Origin: Roseovarius amoyensis
Lineage (GTDB): Bacteria > Pseudomonadota > Alphaproteobacteria > Rhodobacterales > Rhodobacteraceae
NCBI RefSeq assembly: GCF_003260265.1
Contig: NZ_QITQ01000002.1
Span: 248,001 to 312,000 of the forward strand
Length of the DNA: 64,000 nt
Direction of reading: 5' to 3'
The position numbers and the translations under genes are program-made. The notes beneath the pieces were generated by a model. It did not search any database. It saw only the letters and a program-made list of their open reading frames with translations, and was not told the DNA's origin. Shown one piece after another: positions 27,280-35,688 of this stretch; the first letter of the stretch is position 1, and the number at the start of each line of letters is the position of its first letter.

Positions 27280-28431
27280 ATGGCCCATACCCCCCTTGAC
27301 CCCGCCCTGCTGACCGCCGAATTGATCCGCTGCCCGTCGGTCACGCCGGATGAGGGTGGTGCGCTGACGCTGCTGGCCGACCGGCTGGGCGCGGCTGGGT
27401 TCGATTGCACGCGCATAGACCGCGGCGGAGTGGCGAACCTTTTTGCCCGCTGGGGCGACAAGGGCGCGGCGCGAACCTTTGGTTTCAACGGGCATACCGA
27501 CGTGGTGCCCGTGGGCGACGAGGCAGCGTGGAGCGTGCTGCCCTTCGGCGCGGTTGAAAGGGACGGTTTCCTGTGGGGGCGCGGCGCGACCGACATGAAA
27601 TCGGGCGTGGCGGCCTTTGCCGCCGCCGCCATCGACCTTGTTGCCGAAACCCCGCCCGACGGCGCGGTAATCTTGACCATCACCGGTGACGAAGAGGGTG
27701 ACGCCATCGACGGCACGCGCGCGATCCTCGACTGGATGAAAGAGGCGGGCGAGCGGATGGATGCCTGCCTGGTGGGAGAGCCCACCTGCCCCGAGCGCAT
27801 GGGCGAGATGATCAAGATCGGGCGGCGCGGGTCGCTGTCGGCCTGGATCACGCTGATCGGTGTGCAGGGGCATGTCGCCTATCCCCACCGCGCCAGGAAC
27901 CCGGTGCCGGCGATGGCGCGGCTGATCGACCGGCTGTCGTCGCATGAACTGGATACCGGCACCGCGCATTTCGACCCCTCGACGCTGGCGGCGGTGACCA
28001 TCGACACCGGCAACCCGGCAACCAATGTCATCCCCGCGCGCTGCAGCGCCACCGTCAACATCCGCTTTAACGACGCCCATGACGGCGCCGGGTTGACGCG
28101 CTGGCTGCAGGCCGAGCTAGACCGCGTGGCAGAGGAATTCGGGCTGGCGGGTGAGATGCAGGTCAAGGTTTCGGGTGAGAGCTTTCTCACCCCGCCGGGG
28201 CCGCTGTCCGACCTGGTGGCGCGGGCGGTAGAGGCCGAAACCGGGGTGACGCCGGTGCTGTCGACCTCAGGCGGGACGTCTGATGCGCGTTTCGTCAGGG
28301 ATCACTGCCCGGTGATCGAGTTCGGTCTTGTCGGGCAGAGCATGCACCAGGTCGACGAACGGGTCGAGATCGCCCAGATACACCAGCTCAAGGCGATATA
28401 CCGGCGTATCCTGCAGGATTATTTCGCGTGA
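27280..28431 (+). CDS. dapE: Succinyl-diaminopimelate desuccinylase
   Basis: Zinc enzyme releasing L,L-diaminopimelate from the N-succinyl form for lysine and peptidoglycan. The 383-residue M20-family protein has H72 and D74 in GHTDVVP, the dinuclear-site motif [21 protein letters not shown] with the catalytic glutamate, the dimerisation domain around [16 protein letters not shown], and the C-terminal [10 protein letters not shown] and [12 protein letters not shown]. The ATG at 27280 follows AAGAGGAA; the frame is open farther upstream. It lies 5 kb from dapD, with the RTX/Hint genes between. Confidence 0.96.
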   Translation: MAHTPLDPALLTAELIRCPSVTPDEGGALTLLADRLGAAGFDCTRIDRGGVANLFARWGDKGAARTFGFNGHTDVVPVGDEAAWSVLPFGAVERDGFLWGRGATDMKSGVAAFAAAAIDLVAETPPDGAVILTITGDEEGDAIDGTRAILDWMKEAGERMDACLVGEPTCPERMGEMIKIGRRGSLSAWITLIGVQGHVAYPHRARNPVPAMARLIDRLSSHELDTGTAHFDPSTLAAVTIDTGNPATNVIPARCSATVNIRFNDAHDGAGLTRWLQAELDRVAEEFGLAGEMQVKVSGESFLTPPGPLSDLVARAVEAETGVTPVLSTSGGTSDARFVRDHCPVIEFGLVGQSMHQVDERVEIAQIHQLKAIYRRILQDYFA

Positions 28432-28455
28432 CACTGCGGGCCGGGCCGACAGTAC

Positions 28456-28475
28456 CGGGTTTTTGCGAAAACCCG
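28456..28475. terminator. Hairpin after dapE
   Basis: CGGGTTTT and AAAACCCG pair over 8 bp around a TGCG loop, 25 bases past the dapE stop and about 70 bases before the next gene. No T-run follows, so it may be a weak terminator or processing signal rather than a full stop. Confidence 0.4.
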
Positions 28476-28546
28476 AGGTTCACACTACTCGGGCCGCAAT
28501 TCCCGGGTGCTGGCGGCCTGCCCCAACAGGCGATGGAGCGCGCGCT

Positions 28547-29131
28547 GTGAATCGTCGCCAACTGGTGGTGATGCTCAAGGAACCCCGGCCGGGACGGGTC
28601 AAGACGCGGCTGGCGCGCGACATTGGCCCGGTGGCGGCGGCGTGGTGGTTCCGGCATCAGTCGGCGGCGCTGCTTCGCCGGCTCGATGACCCGCGCTGGC
28701 GGCTGGTGCTGGCGGTGGCGCCTGACCGCGCCGCGGCGGCGTCGCGCTGCTGGCCCGCGCATCTGCCGCGCATCCCGCAGGGCGGCGGTGACTTGGGTGA
28801 ACGAATGGCGCGGGTTTTCCGCGCCCTGCCGCCGGGGCCGGTCTGCGTGATCGGCGGTGACATACCGGGGATCGGAAAGCCCCACATCGCACGCGCCTTT
28901 GCCGCGCTGGGCCGGCACGATGCGGTGTTCGGACCGGCCCATGATGGCGGTTACTGGCTGGTCGGGCTCAGGCGCAGCGGCGCGGTGCCGGCGGGGTTCC
29001 TGCAACACGTGCGCTGGTCGACCCGTCACGCGCTGGCCGACAGCATGGCGACCCTGCCGGGCGCGCGCATCGCGCTGATCGACCGGCTGCGCGACGTCGA
29101 TACCGCCGCCGACCTGCGGGCGGGCGCCTAG
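28547..29131 (+). CDS. TIGR04282/DUF2064-type glycosyltransferase-like protein
   Basis: A 194-residue nucleotide-sugar-transferase-fold protein: LVVMLKEPRPGRVKTRLARDIG (the family's N-terminal K-P-G-x-V-KTRL motif), GGGDLGERM, VIGGDIPGI (with the DxD-like aspartate) and FGPAHDGGYWLVGL. Family members are annotated as putative glycosyltransferases with unknown acceptor. The GTG at 28547 has GGAG about 10 bases upstream and gives the family N terminus; the frame is open from 28328. It follows dapE on the same strand after a hairpin. Confidence 0.85.
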   Translation: MNRRQLVVMLKEPRPGRVKTRLARDIGPVAAAWWFRHQSAALLRRLDDPRWRLVLAVAPDRAAAASRCWPAHLPRIPQGGGDLGERMARVFRALPPGPVCVIGGDIPGIGKPHIARAFAALGRHDAVFGPAHDGGYWLVGLRRSGAVPAGFLQHVRWSTRHALADSMATLPGARIALIDRLRDVDTAADLRAGA

Positions 29132-29221
29132 CCGGATATCGGCGCCGACAGATGTTGGCCGCTTGTCATTGCCGCTGTTCCATGTCACCCAATCCGGACC
29201 TTTCCCGTGAGGAGTTCAGCC

Positions 29222-30394
29222 ATGCGCGCGGGTCTTGCCCTGCTTTGCCTCGCCTATGTGTTCAGCCAGTTCTTCCGCGCCTTTCTGGCCGTGCTGAGCG
29301 GTGATCTGCAAAGCGACATCGGCGCCGGGCCGGATGATCTGGCCTTTGCCTCGGGGCTTTGGTTTATCGCCTTTGCCGCGATGCAGTTGCCGGTGGGCTG
29401 GGCGCTGGATCGGATCGGGCCTCGGCGCACCGCCTCGGTTCTGCTGTTGCTGGGGTGTGGCGGTGGGGCGGCACTGTTCGCGCTGGCAACGGGGCCGCTG
29501 CAGCTCGGCATTGCGATGGCCCTGATCGGGGTGGGCTGTTCGCCGGTGCTGATGGCGTCTTACTACATCTTTGCGCGCCAGTTCCCGCCGGCGCAGTTCG
29601 CCACCCTGGGCGCGTTAATGGTGGGGGTCGGTTCGCTGGGCAACCTGGTGGCCTCCTACCCGATGGCGCTGGCGGCCGAGACCATGGGATGGCGTGCCTC
29701 GATGGCCGTGCTGGCCGTGCTGACGGCGCTTGTGGCGCTGGGTATCCATGTCCTTGTCCGTGACCCGGAACGCGCCGAGGACGACGGGCGCGGATCGGTG
29801 CTGGACCTGCTGAAAATCCCGGCAATCTGGGCGATCCTGCCGATCATGTTCGTGGCCTACGCGCCGTCAGCGGCGCTGCGCGGGCTGTGGGCGGGGCCGT
29901 ATCTGACGGATGTCTTTGCGCTGAGCACCGCACAGGTGGGGCAGGCAACGCTGGTGATGGGGGTGGCGATGATCGCGGGTACGCTGGCCTATGGTCCGCT
30001 TGACCGGGTTTTTCGCACCCGCAAATGGGTGATCTTTTTCGGCAACCTGATGGCGTTGGTGGCGATCGGCGCGCTGTGGGCCTGGCCGGATGGAGGGCTT
30101 GCGATGTCGGTGACATTGCTGGCGATGGCGGGGTTCTTCGGCGCCTCTTTCCCGATGATCGTCGCGCATGGGCGCAGCTTTATCCCCGATCATCTGGCCG
30201 GGCGGGGGGTGACAATGCTGAACCTTTTTGCCATCGGCGGGGCCGGTGTGGCGCAGTTTGTGACTGGCCCGCTATACGCCACAGCGTCCAGCGGCAGCAT
30301 GTTGGCGGGATACAGCGCGATCTTCGGCTTTTTCGGGCTGGCGCTGCTGATCGGGCTTTGCATCTACCTGTTCAGCCGCGACAACCTGGGCTGA
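29222..30394 (+). CDS. Major facilitator superfamily transporter
   Basis: A 390-residue inner-membrane protein with about 12 hydrophobic segments. The MFS loop 2-3 motif occurs as GWALDRIGPRRTAS (near residue 60) and a related one as GPLDRVFRTRKW after the sixth to seventh helix. Substrate is unknown. The ATG at 29222 has GTGAGGAG upstream; an in-frame GTG lies five codons earlier. It stands alone between the glycosyltransferase and the DUF4139 gene. Confidence 0.9.
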   Translation: MRAGLALLCLAYVFSQFFRAFLAVLSGDLQSDIGAGPDDLAFASGLWFIAFAAMQLPVGWALDRIGPRRTASVLLLLGCGGGAALFALATGPLQLGIAMALIGVGCSPVLMASYYIFARQFPPAQFATLGALMVGVGSLGNLVASYPMALAAETMGWRASMAVLAVLTALVALGIHVLVRDPERAEDDGRGSVLDLLKIPAIWAILPIMFVAYAPSAALRGLWAGPYLTDVFALSTAQVGQATLVMGVAMIAGTLAYGPLDRVFRTRKWVIFFGNLMALVAIGALWAWPDGGLAMSVTLLAMAGFFGASFPMIVAHGRSFIPDHLAGRGVTMLNLFAIGGAGVAQFVTGPLYATASSGSMLAGYSAIFGFFGLALLIGLCIYLFSRDNLG

Positions 30395-30558
30395 GGCCCG
30401 CCTCTATCGGCCGCAAGGCGATGCCGGCGGCTTTCTGGCCGAAATCCGCGCAGGTGCGCCGCCCTTTTGCGTGCGATACCGAAACCCCCTTGCGCCGGGG
30501 GACGGGGCTGGCGCAGTCTTTAGCGTGCATTTGATTTGCCTTGCCCGGAGTCGCATTG

Positions 30559-32196
30559 ATGTTTTTTCGCCCGCTTCCAATCCTTCTGGCCCTGCTGCCA
30601 GCCGCCGCGCTGGCCGACGATATTGCGCTGTCGTCCGATGTGACCACGGTCACGCTGTACCCGCGCGGTGCGACCGTCACCCGCGAGGTACCGTTCGAGA
30701 TGCCAGCGGGGGCGCACAGCCTGATCCTGACCGACCTGCCGCAAGGCACGCCGCTGGCATCGGTCCGGGTAGAGGTCGACGGCGCGTCGATGGGCAGTGT
30801 CAGCACCCGCAACGATTTCGTTCCGCCCCGCACGCCCGACACCGATGCCGCCATCGAGGCCGCCAAGGCCGAGGTCGAGCGGCTGGAGGCGGCGCTGCGC
30901 GACGGTGAGGCGGCGGTCGAGGCGATCAGGCTGGATGCCCAGGCGGCGCAAGCGCGCATCAGCTTTCTCAAGGCGCTGGGCGGTGCCGATGGCGTGGCAA
31001 CCCGCGACCCCGAGGCCCTGCGCGCGCTGGTGTCGATGATCGGGGAGGAAACGCTGTCAGCCCTGCGCACGGCCGAGGACGCCAAGCGCCGCGTGGCAGA
31101 GGCCGACCGCGACCTCAAGACCCTGCGCGAAGACCTGAAACGCGCCCGCCAGGCGCTGGCGACGCTGGTGCCCGAGACCGAGCAGCGCGCCATGCTGGCG
31201 GTGTCGGTTCTGTCGGACACCGCCGCCGAGGGCCGGCTGCGCGTGACCTACACCATTCAGCAGGCCGGCTGGCAGCCGGTCTATGACCTGCGGCTTGACC
31301 GCGACAGCGGCCGGCTGGAAATCGAGCGCGGCGCGCTGGTTGCGCAATCGACGGGTGAGAACTGGCGCGACGTGGCGCTGAAACTGTCCACCAGCCGCCC
31401 CAGTCAGCGTACCGAGCCGGGCGAGGTCTGGCCGTGGCTGCGCCGGATCACCGACCCCGACGCCCCGGTGCCGATGCCGCTGGTACGGGCTGAACCAGCG
31501 GCCGATTTCGCCGCGGGCGCGGTGATGGAGGAACGATCGCTGGCCGCCAAACCGGTCATGGCTGCGCCGCAATTCGAGGGGCTGTCGGTCAGCTATGTCT
31601 ATCCCGATCCGGTTTCGGTCGCTTCGGGCGCTGATTCGGTGCGCATCGGTCTTGGCACCTTGACGGCACAGGCCGACCCGGTGGCGCAGGCCGCCCCGCT
31701 TTCGGACAGCACCGCCTTTCTGGTTGCGCGCATGACCAACGAAAGCGACGAGCCGATCCTGCCCACGAACGAGGCAAGCTTTTACCTCGACGGGCGCTTC
31801 GTCGCTCGCCGCCCGCTGGAGATGATTCCCGCCGGCGGCAGTGCTGATCTGGGCTTTGGGCCCATCGAGGGGTTGCAGGTGACCCGCACCGTTCTGGACC
31901 GCAGCGAGGGCGACCGCGGCGTCATCACCCGGTCGAGCGAGGTGAACGAAGAGGTGCGCATCGAGGTCGAGAACCTGACCGCAGAGGCCTGGCCGATACG
32001 GCTGATCGACCGCGTGCCCTATTCCGAACAGGAAGACCTGCTGATCAGCTGGAGCGCCGAGCCACGCCCGGCCGAGGAAAACCTCGACGGGCGTCGCGGC
32101 GTGCTGGCCTGGCGGTTCGACCTGCCGGCCGGTGAGACCCGCACCGTCACCCTGTCACACCGGCTGAAATGGCCCGAGGACATGGTGCTGCAATAG
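30559..32196 (+). CDS. Exported DUF4140-DUF4139 protein (TIGR02231 family)
   Basis: A 545-residue protein with a signal peptide (MFFRPLPILLALLPAAALA, cleaved near residue 19). The N-terminal DUF4140 domain covers about 28-125 (VTLYPRGATVTREVPFEMPAG). It is followed by a long coiled coil rich in Glu/Arg/Ala (about 100-215), then the DUF4139 region (VTYTIQQAGWQPVYDLRL through RVPYSEQEDL to the C terminus). The family is sometimes called mucoidy inhibitor A-like and has no established biochemical role; it presumably acts in the periplasm. Length matches the family. It converges on the carbonic anhydrase gene with 12 bp between stops. Confidence 0.88.
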   Translation: MFFRPLPILLALLPAAALADDIALSSDVTTVTLYPRGATVTREVPFEMPAGAHSLILTDLPQGTPLASVRVEVDGASMGSVSTRNDFVPPRTPDTDAAIEAAKAEVERLEAALRDGEAAVEAIRLDAQAAQARISFLKALGGADGVATRDPEALRALVSMIGEETLSALRTAEDAKRRVAEADRDLKTLREDLKRARQALATLVPETEQRAMLAVSVLSDTAAEGRLRVTYTIQQAGWQPVYDLRLDRDSGRLEIERGALVAQSTGENWRDVALKLSTSRPSQRTEPGEVWPWLRRITDPDAPVPMPLVRAEPAADFAAGAVMEERSLAAKPVMAAPQFEGLSVSYVYPDPVSVASGADSVRIGLGTLTAQADPVAQAAPLSDSTAFLVARMTNESDEPILPTNEASFYLDGRFVARRPLEMIPAGGSADLGFGPIEGLQVTRTVLDRSEGDRGVITRSSEVNEEVRIEVENLTAEAWPIRLIDRVPYSEQEDLLISWSAEPRPAEENLDGRRGVLAWRFDLPAGETRTVTLSHRLKWPEDMVLQ

Positions 32197-32208
32197 GGCT
32201 GAGTCGCC

Positions 32209-32859
32209 TCAGAGCGGCTCGAAAGCTCCGCTCTCGGCGTCGTATTGTTCCAGTTCGCCCTCGCCGGTGTGATGCCAGAGCCCGTGCAGCGTGAGCGTGC
32301 CGCCGCGCACTGCCTCCGCGACGAAGGGAAAGGTCATCAGGTTTTCCAATGACACCAGGATGGCCTGCTTTTCCAGCGCCCTCTTGCGTTCAAACTGGTC
32401 GGTGATGTCTTTCACCCGCTCATAGCCGGGGCGCAGGATATCCATCCAGCGGCCGACAAAGCTGGTCTTTTCCTCCAGTTCGGGCGCATGACCCGAACAC
32501 ATCGCATCGCAGCCAGAGACCCCGCCGCAATCGGAATGCCCGATCACGATCAGGTGCGGCACCTTGAGCGCGGCAACCGCGAATTCCACCGCCGCCGAGG
32601 TGCCGTGATGCTGGCCTTCTTCCTCGTGCGGCGGCACCAGGTTGGCGATGTTGCGGTGCAAGAAGAATTCACCCTGGTCGGCGCCGAAAACCGAGGTGAC
32701 ATGTACGCGGCTGTCGCAGCAGCTGATAACCATAGCGCGGGGGTGCTGACCCTCTTTCGCCAGATGGCGATACCAGGCCTCGTTTTCCTTGTACTTCGTA
32801 GCCTTCCAGCCGCGGTAACGTTCGATCAGATAGCCTGGTAGCGGGCGTGCTTGGTCCAT
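32209..32859 (-). CDS. Beta-class carbonic anhydrase
   Basis: Interconverts CO2 and bicarbonate. The 216-residue protein has the zinc ligands C47 (in CCDSR, with the Asp-Arg dyad D49/R51), H108 and C111 (in GHSDCGG), plus HRNIAN and the NLMTFPFV segment typical of beta-class enzymes. No signal peptide, so it is cytoplasmic. The frame opens to 32994, but the ATG at 32859 after GGGGGA gives the family start MDQARPLPGYL. It diverges from the gene at 33014. Confidence 0.95.
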   Translation of the reverse strand: MDQARPLPGYLIERYRGWKATKYKENEAWYRHLAKEGQHPRAMVISCCDSRVHVTSVFGADQGEFFLHRNIANLVPPHEEEGQHHGTSAAVEFAVAALKVPHLIVIGHSDCGGVSGCDAMCSGHAPELEEKTSFVGRWMDILRPGYERVKDITDQFERKRALEKQAILVSLENLMTFPFVAEAVRGGTLTLHGLWHHTGEGELEQYDAESGAFEPL

Positions 32860-33013
32860 GTTGTCCCCCGTGGGAGGTGTTTGTTCGTTCGCCGTGATAG
32901 TCGCAATTGACAGATAATTCGAGCGAGAATTGACCGCCTTGGAAACCATTTGCGAACCCTGCGGCGCCAGTATGGCGATCATGCTGGGGGGCATTGGGTC
33001 GAGGGGTGCGGTT

Positions 33014-33388
33014 TTGGGACAGGTGACGCGTCTCAGTCAGACGGAATCGGTGCGGTTGGATCCGGATCGGCTGGAAGAGCTTTTCATGCGGTTGGGGCAT
33101 TGCGCGGCAGAGGATGTGGTCAGCCGCGCGTTGCAGGAACTTTCCGCCCGTCTGGGGCAGCTTGACGGTCTGCACCGGCGGGGCGAAACCGGCGGGATGC
33201 GCAAATGCGCCCGCAGCATGGGCGCCATCGCCGAACAGCTGGGGATGCCGGCGCTGGCGCGGGTGGCGCGCGATGTCGCCGCCTGCAGCGAGGGCGACGA
33301 TGCGGTGGCGCTGGTGGCGACGTTGGCGCGGCTGCACCGCGTGGGCGAGGTGTCGCTGGCCCGGATATGGGATCTGCCGGCGGGCTAG
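33014..33388 (+). CDS. Conserved helical protein of unknown function, TTG start
   Basis: A 124-residue helical, soluble protein beginning (L/M)GQVTRLSQTESVRLDPDRLEELFMRLGHCAAEDVV. The middle MRKCARSMGAIAEQLGM and the end RIWDLPAG suggest a small helical bundle; I think relatives exist in Rhodobacterales but no function is known to me. The frame is open from 32930, but the TTG at 33014 has GAGGGG six to seven bases upstream and begins exactly where the conserved-looking region starts, whereas residues before it look like translated leader. It diverges from carbonic anhydrase and runs toward the aminopeptidase. Confidence 0.7.
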   Translation: MGQVTRLSQTESVRLDPDRLEELFMRLGHCAAEDVVSRALQELSARLGQLDGLHRRGETGGMRKCARSMGAIAEQLGMPALARVARDVAACSEGDDAVALVATLARLHRVGEVSLARIWDLPAG

Positions 33389-33460
33389 AGGGGCTTGCAG
33401 GCGGCGCGCGGGTGGCTAGGCTGGGCCGCGATACGACCCACCCGACAGCAAAGGCATCGC

Positions 33461-34852
33461 ATGACCCCGGACTTCGCCCCCTCCGACAGCACCGCAATAC
33501 CGCTTTACGTCATCGCCGAGGATGCGCTCGACCCCTGGATCGAGGCGCAGCCAAAGCACGTCGCGGCGTGGCTGCGCGCCAACGGCTTTGCCGCGGGGCT
33601 GGGCCGCGTCCTGACCGTGCCGGGCGAGGGCGGGCAACTGGACATGGCGGTGGCAGGTTACGGCAGGCCAGAGGCGCGCGCGCGCGGCCGCTTTCATCTT
33701 GCCACCGCGGCCGCGGCCTTGCCCGAAGGTGTCTATCGGCTGGAGGGGCTGCCGTTTGAGCACGCTGAGGAAGAGGCGCTGGGATGGCTGCTGGCAAGCT
33801 ATGGCTTTGACCGCTACCGCGCGCAAAAACCCGCGCGCGCCCGCCTGATCGCGCCCGAGGGCGTCGATGCCGCGCGGCTGAGCGCCATCGCCGCGGGCGA
33901 GTTCCTGACCCGCGACCTGATCAACACCCCGGCGAACGAAATGGGGCCAGAAGAGTTGGAGACCGCCTGCGCCGGGCTGGCCCGCGACCACGGTGCCACG
34001 ATCGAGGTGATCCGGGGCGAGGACCTGATCGCGCGCAACCTGCCGCTGATCCACACGGTGGGCCGTGCCGCCGCGCGCGTGCCCCGGCTGATCGACATGC
34101 GCTGGGGCGATGCAGGCCCGGCGCTGACGCTGGTCGGCAAAGGGGTCTGTTTCGACACCGGGGGGCTGAACCTCAAGCCCGGCAACAGCATGGGGTTGAT
34201 GAAAAAGGACATGGGCGGCGCCGCGACGGTGCTGGGGCTGGCGCAAATAATCATGACGCTGGGGCTGAATCTGCGGCTGAGGGTGCTGGTGCCGGCGGTG
34301 GAAAATGCCGTGTCGGGCGATGCCTTTCGCCCCGGTGACATCCTGAAGGCGCGCAACGGGCTGACCGTCGAGGTCAACAATACCGATGCCGAGGGGCGGC
34401 TGGTGCTGGCGGACGCGCTGGCGCTGGGGGCCGAGGAAACGCCGGACCTGATGGTTTCGATGGCCACGCTGACCGGCGCGGCGCGGGTGGCGGTGGGGCC
34501 TGACATCTCGCCCTATTTCACCGATGACGGGGCGTTGTCGGTGGCGCTGGATGCCGCCGGGGCGCGGGTGGCCGACCCGGTCTGGCGGCTGCCGTTCCAT
34601 GCGCCTTACGAAGCGATGATAGAGCCGGGCACTGCCGATCTCGACAACGCGCCTTCGGGTGGTTTCGCCGGCGCCATCACCGCCGCGCTGTTCCTGCGCC
34701 GCTTTGCCGGGGACGGGCGCTATGTCCATTTTGACATCTATGGCTGGTCGCCCAAGGACGCGCCCGCGCGCCCCAAGGGCGGTGTCGGCATGGGCGCGCG
34801 CGCGCTGCTGGATGCGCTGCCCAAGGCCCTTGGCGACGGGGCAGAGGCATGA
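33461..34852 (+). CDS. Leucyl aminopeptidase family protein (peptidase M17)
   Basis: A 463-residue M17 metallo-aminopeptidase releasing N-terminal residues from peptides. The C-terminal catalytic domain shows VGKGVCFDTGGLNLKP (metal- and substrate-binding lysine and aspartate), MKKDMGGAATVLG, NAVSGDAFRPGDI and the family signature NTDAEGRLVLADAL. The N-terminal domain (1-150) is variable as usual. The ATG at 33461 follows a purine-poor stretch; the frame opens slightly earlier. Its TGA overlaps an ATG (ATGA) that begins a 25-codon reading frame leading into the NlpC/P60 gene, so the two enzymes are coupled. Confidence 0.93.
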   Translation: MTPDFAPSDSTAIPLYVIAEDALDPWIEAQPKHVAAWLRANGFAAGLGRVLTVPGEGGQLDMAVAGYGRPEARARGRFHLATAAAALPEGVYRLEGLPFEHAEEEALGWLLASYGFDRYRAQKPARARLIAPEGVDAARLSAIAAGEFLTRDLINTPANEMGPEELETACAGLARDHGATIEVIRGEDLIARNLPLIHTVGRAAARVPRLIDMRWGDAGPALTLVGKGVCFDTGGLNLKPGNSMGLMKKDMGGAATVLGLAQIIMTLGLNLRLRVLVPAVENAVSGDAFRPGDILKARNGLTVEVNNTDAEGRLVLADALALGAEETPDLMVSMATLTGAARVAVGPDISPYFTDDGALSVALDAAGARVADPVWRLPFHAPYEAMIEPGTADLDNAPSGGFAGAITAALFLRRFAGDGRYVHFDIYGWSPKDAPARPKGGVGMGARALLDALPKALGDGAEA

Positions 34853-34926
34853 GCGATCCGGCATTGACGGTATTTGGTATCAGCGGCGTGTCTGTGCCCG
34901 GGTGCACCCCCCGGTGCCGGCCATGA
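34849..34926 (+). CDS. 25-codon reading frame bridging the aminopeptidase and NlpC/P60 genes
   Basis: The frame starts with the ATG inside ATGA at the aminopeptidase stop. It encodes MSDPALTVFGISGVSVPGCTPRCRP in 25 codons and ends at a TGA inside ATGA at the NlpC/P60 start. Both junctions are 4-base overlaps. It could be a leader peptide that carries ribosomes to the next start, or the frameshifted remains of the original NlpC/P60 N terminus; the MSD start resembles the N terminus I recall for related proteins. No separate function can be assigned. Confidence 0.45.
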   Translation: MSDPALTVFGISGVSVPGCTPRCRP

Positions 34927-35672
34927 CGGTGTTGCGTGTCGCGGTGCCGGTGGCGGATCTGCTGCGCGACCCCGGCGGCGCGCGCGACCGCCAGTTGCTG
35001 ATGGGCGAGGCGGTGCGCCTGCAAGACGAACGCGACGGCTGGGTGCGGGCCGAGGCGCTGCGCGACGGCTATCCCGGCTGGATGCGGCGCGATGTGCTGG
35101 CCGACCTGCCCGAACCCAACCACCGGGTCAGCGCGCGGGCGACCCACCTTTATTCCGAACCCGACCTCAAGTCGCGAGAGCGCGCATCGCTCAGTCTTGG
35201 CAGCCTGCTGGAGGTCACTGGCCGTGCGGACGCCTTTGCCGAAACACCGCAGGGGTTCGTCCCCGCCGGGCATCTGGCCCCCCTGGACACCCCCGCCGCC
35301 GACCCGGTGGCGGTGGCCGAACGGCTGATCGGCACGCCCTACCTTTGGGGCGGCAACAGCGCCTTCGGCATCGACTGTTCGGGGCTGGTCCAGATCGCCT
35401 GCCTTGCCTGCGCCATCGCCTGCCCGGGCGACAGCGACGAACAGGCGGCGGAGCTGGGTCATGCGCTGCCCGAGGGCACGCCGCCACTGCGGGGCGATCT
35501 TTTGTTCTGGGCCGGTCATGTCGCCTGGGTCGCGGATGCGGAAACGCTGATCCACGCCAACGCCCGTGACATGGCGGTGGCCTATGAGCCGCTGCAGCAG
35601 GCGCTGGCGCGTATCGAGGCCCAGGGCGACGGGTGCATCACCCACCACAAGCGGCTGGAACAAACCCGGTGA
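34923..35672 (+). CDS. NlpC/P60-family peptidase with N-terminal SH3-like region
   Basis: A 249-residue cysteine peptidase cleaving cell-wall peptides (gamma-D-Glu-diaminopimelate type bonds). The catalytic set is C152 in GIDCSGLVQ, H199 in FWAGHVAWV and a third polar residue H211. Residues 1-125 hold SH3-like modules (PVADLLRDPGGARDRQLLMGE; ATHLYSEPDLKSRERASLSLGSLLEV). The ATG at 34923 overlaps the stop of the 25-codon frame; no strong ribosome-binding site precedes it, so translation is likely coupled. No signal peptide is seen, unusual for a wall enzyme but shared by cytosolic peptide-recycling relatives. Context with an aminopeptidase supports murein peptide recycling. Confidence 0.88.
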   Translation: MTVLRVAVPVADLLRDPGGARDRQLLMGEAVRLQDERDGWVRAEALRDGYPGWMRRDVLADLPEPNHRVSARATHLYSEPDLKSRERASLSLGSLLEVTGRADAFAETPQGFVPAGHLAPLDTPAADPVAVAERLIGTPYLWGGNSAFGIDCSGLVQIACLACAIACPGDSDEQAAELGHALPEGTPPLRGDLLFWAGHVAWVADAETLIHANARDMAVAYEPLQQALARIEAQGDGCITHHKRLEQTR

Positions 35673-35688
35673 ATCGCCCGTTTCGTTG

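Noticed and set aside
32907..32935. TTGACA followed by TTGACC as a promoter for the gene at 33014
   Set aside because: No acceptable -10 box lies at the right distance; listed only as an unproved pattern.
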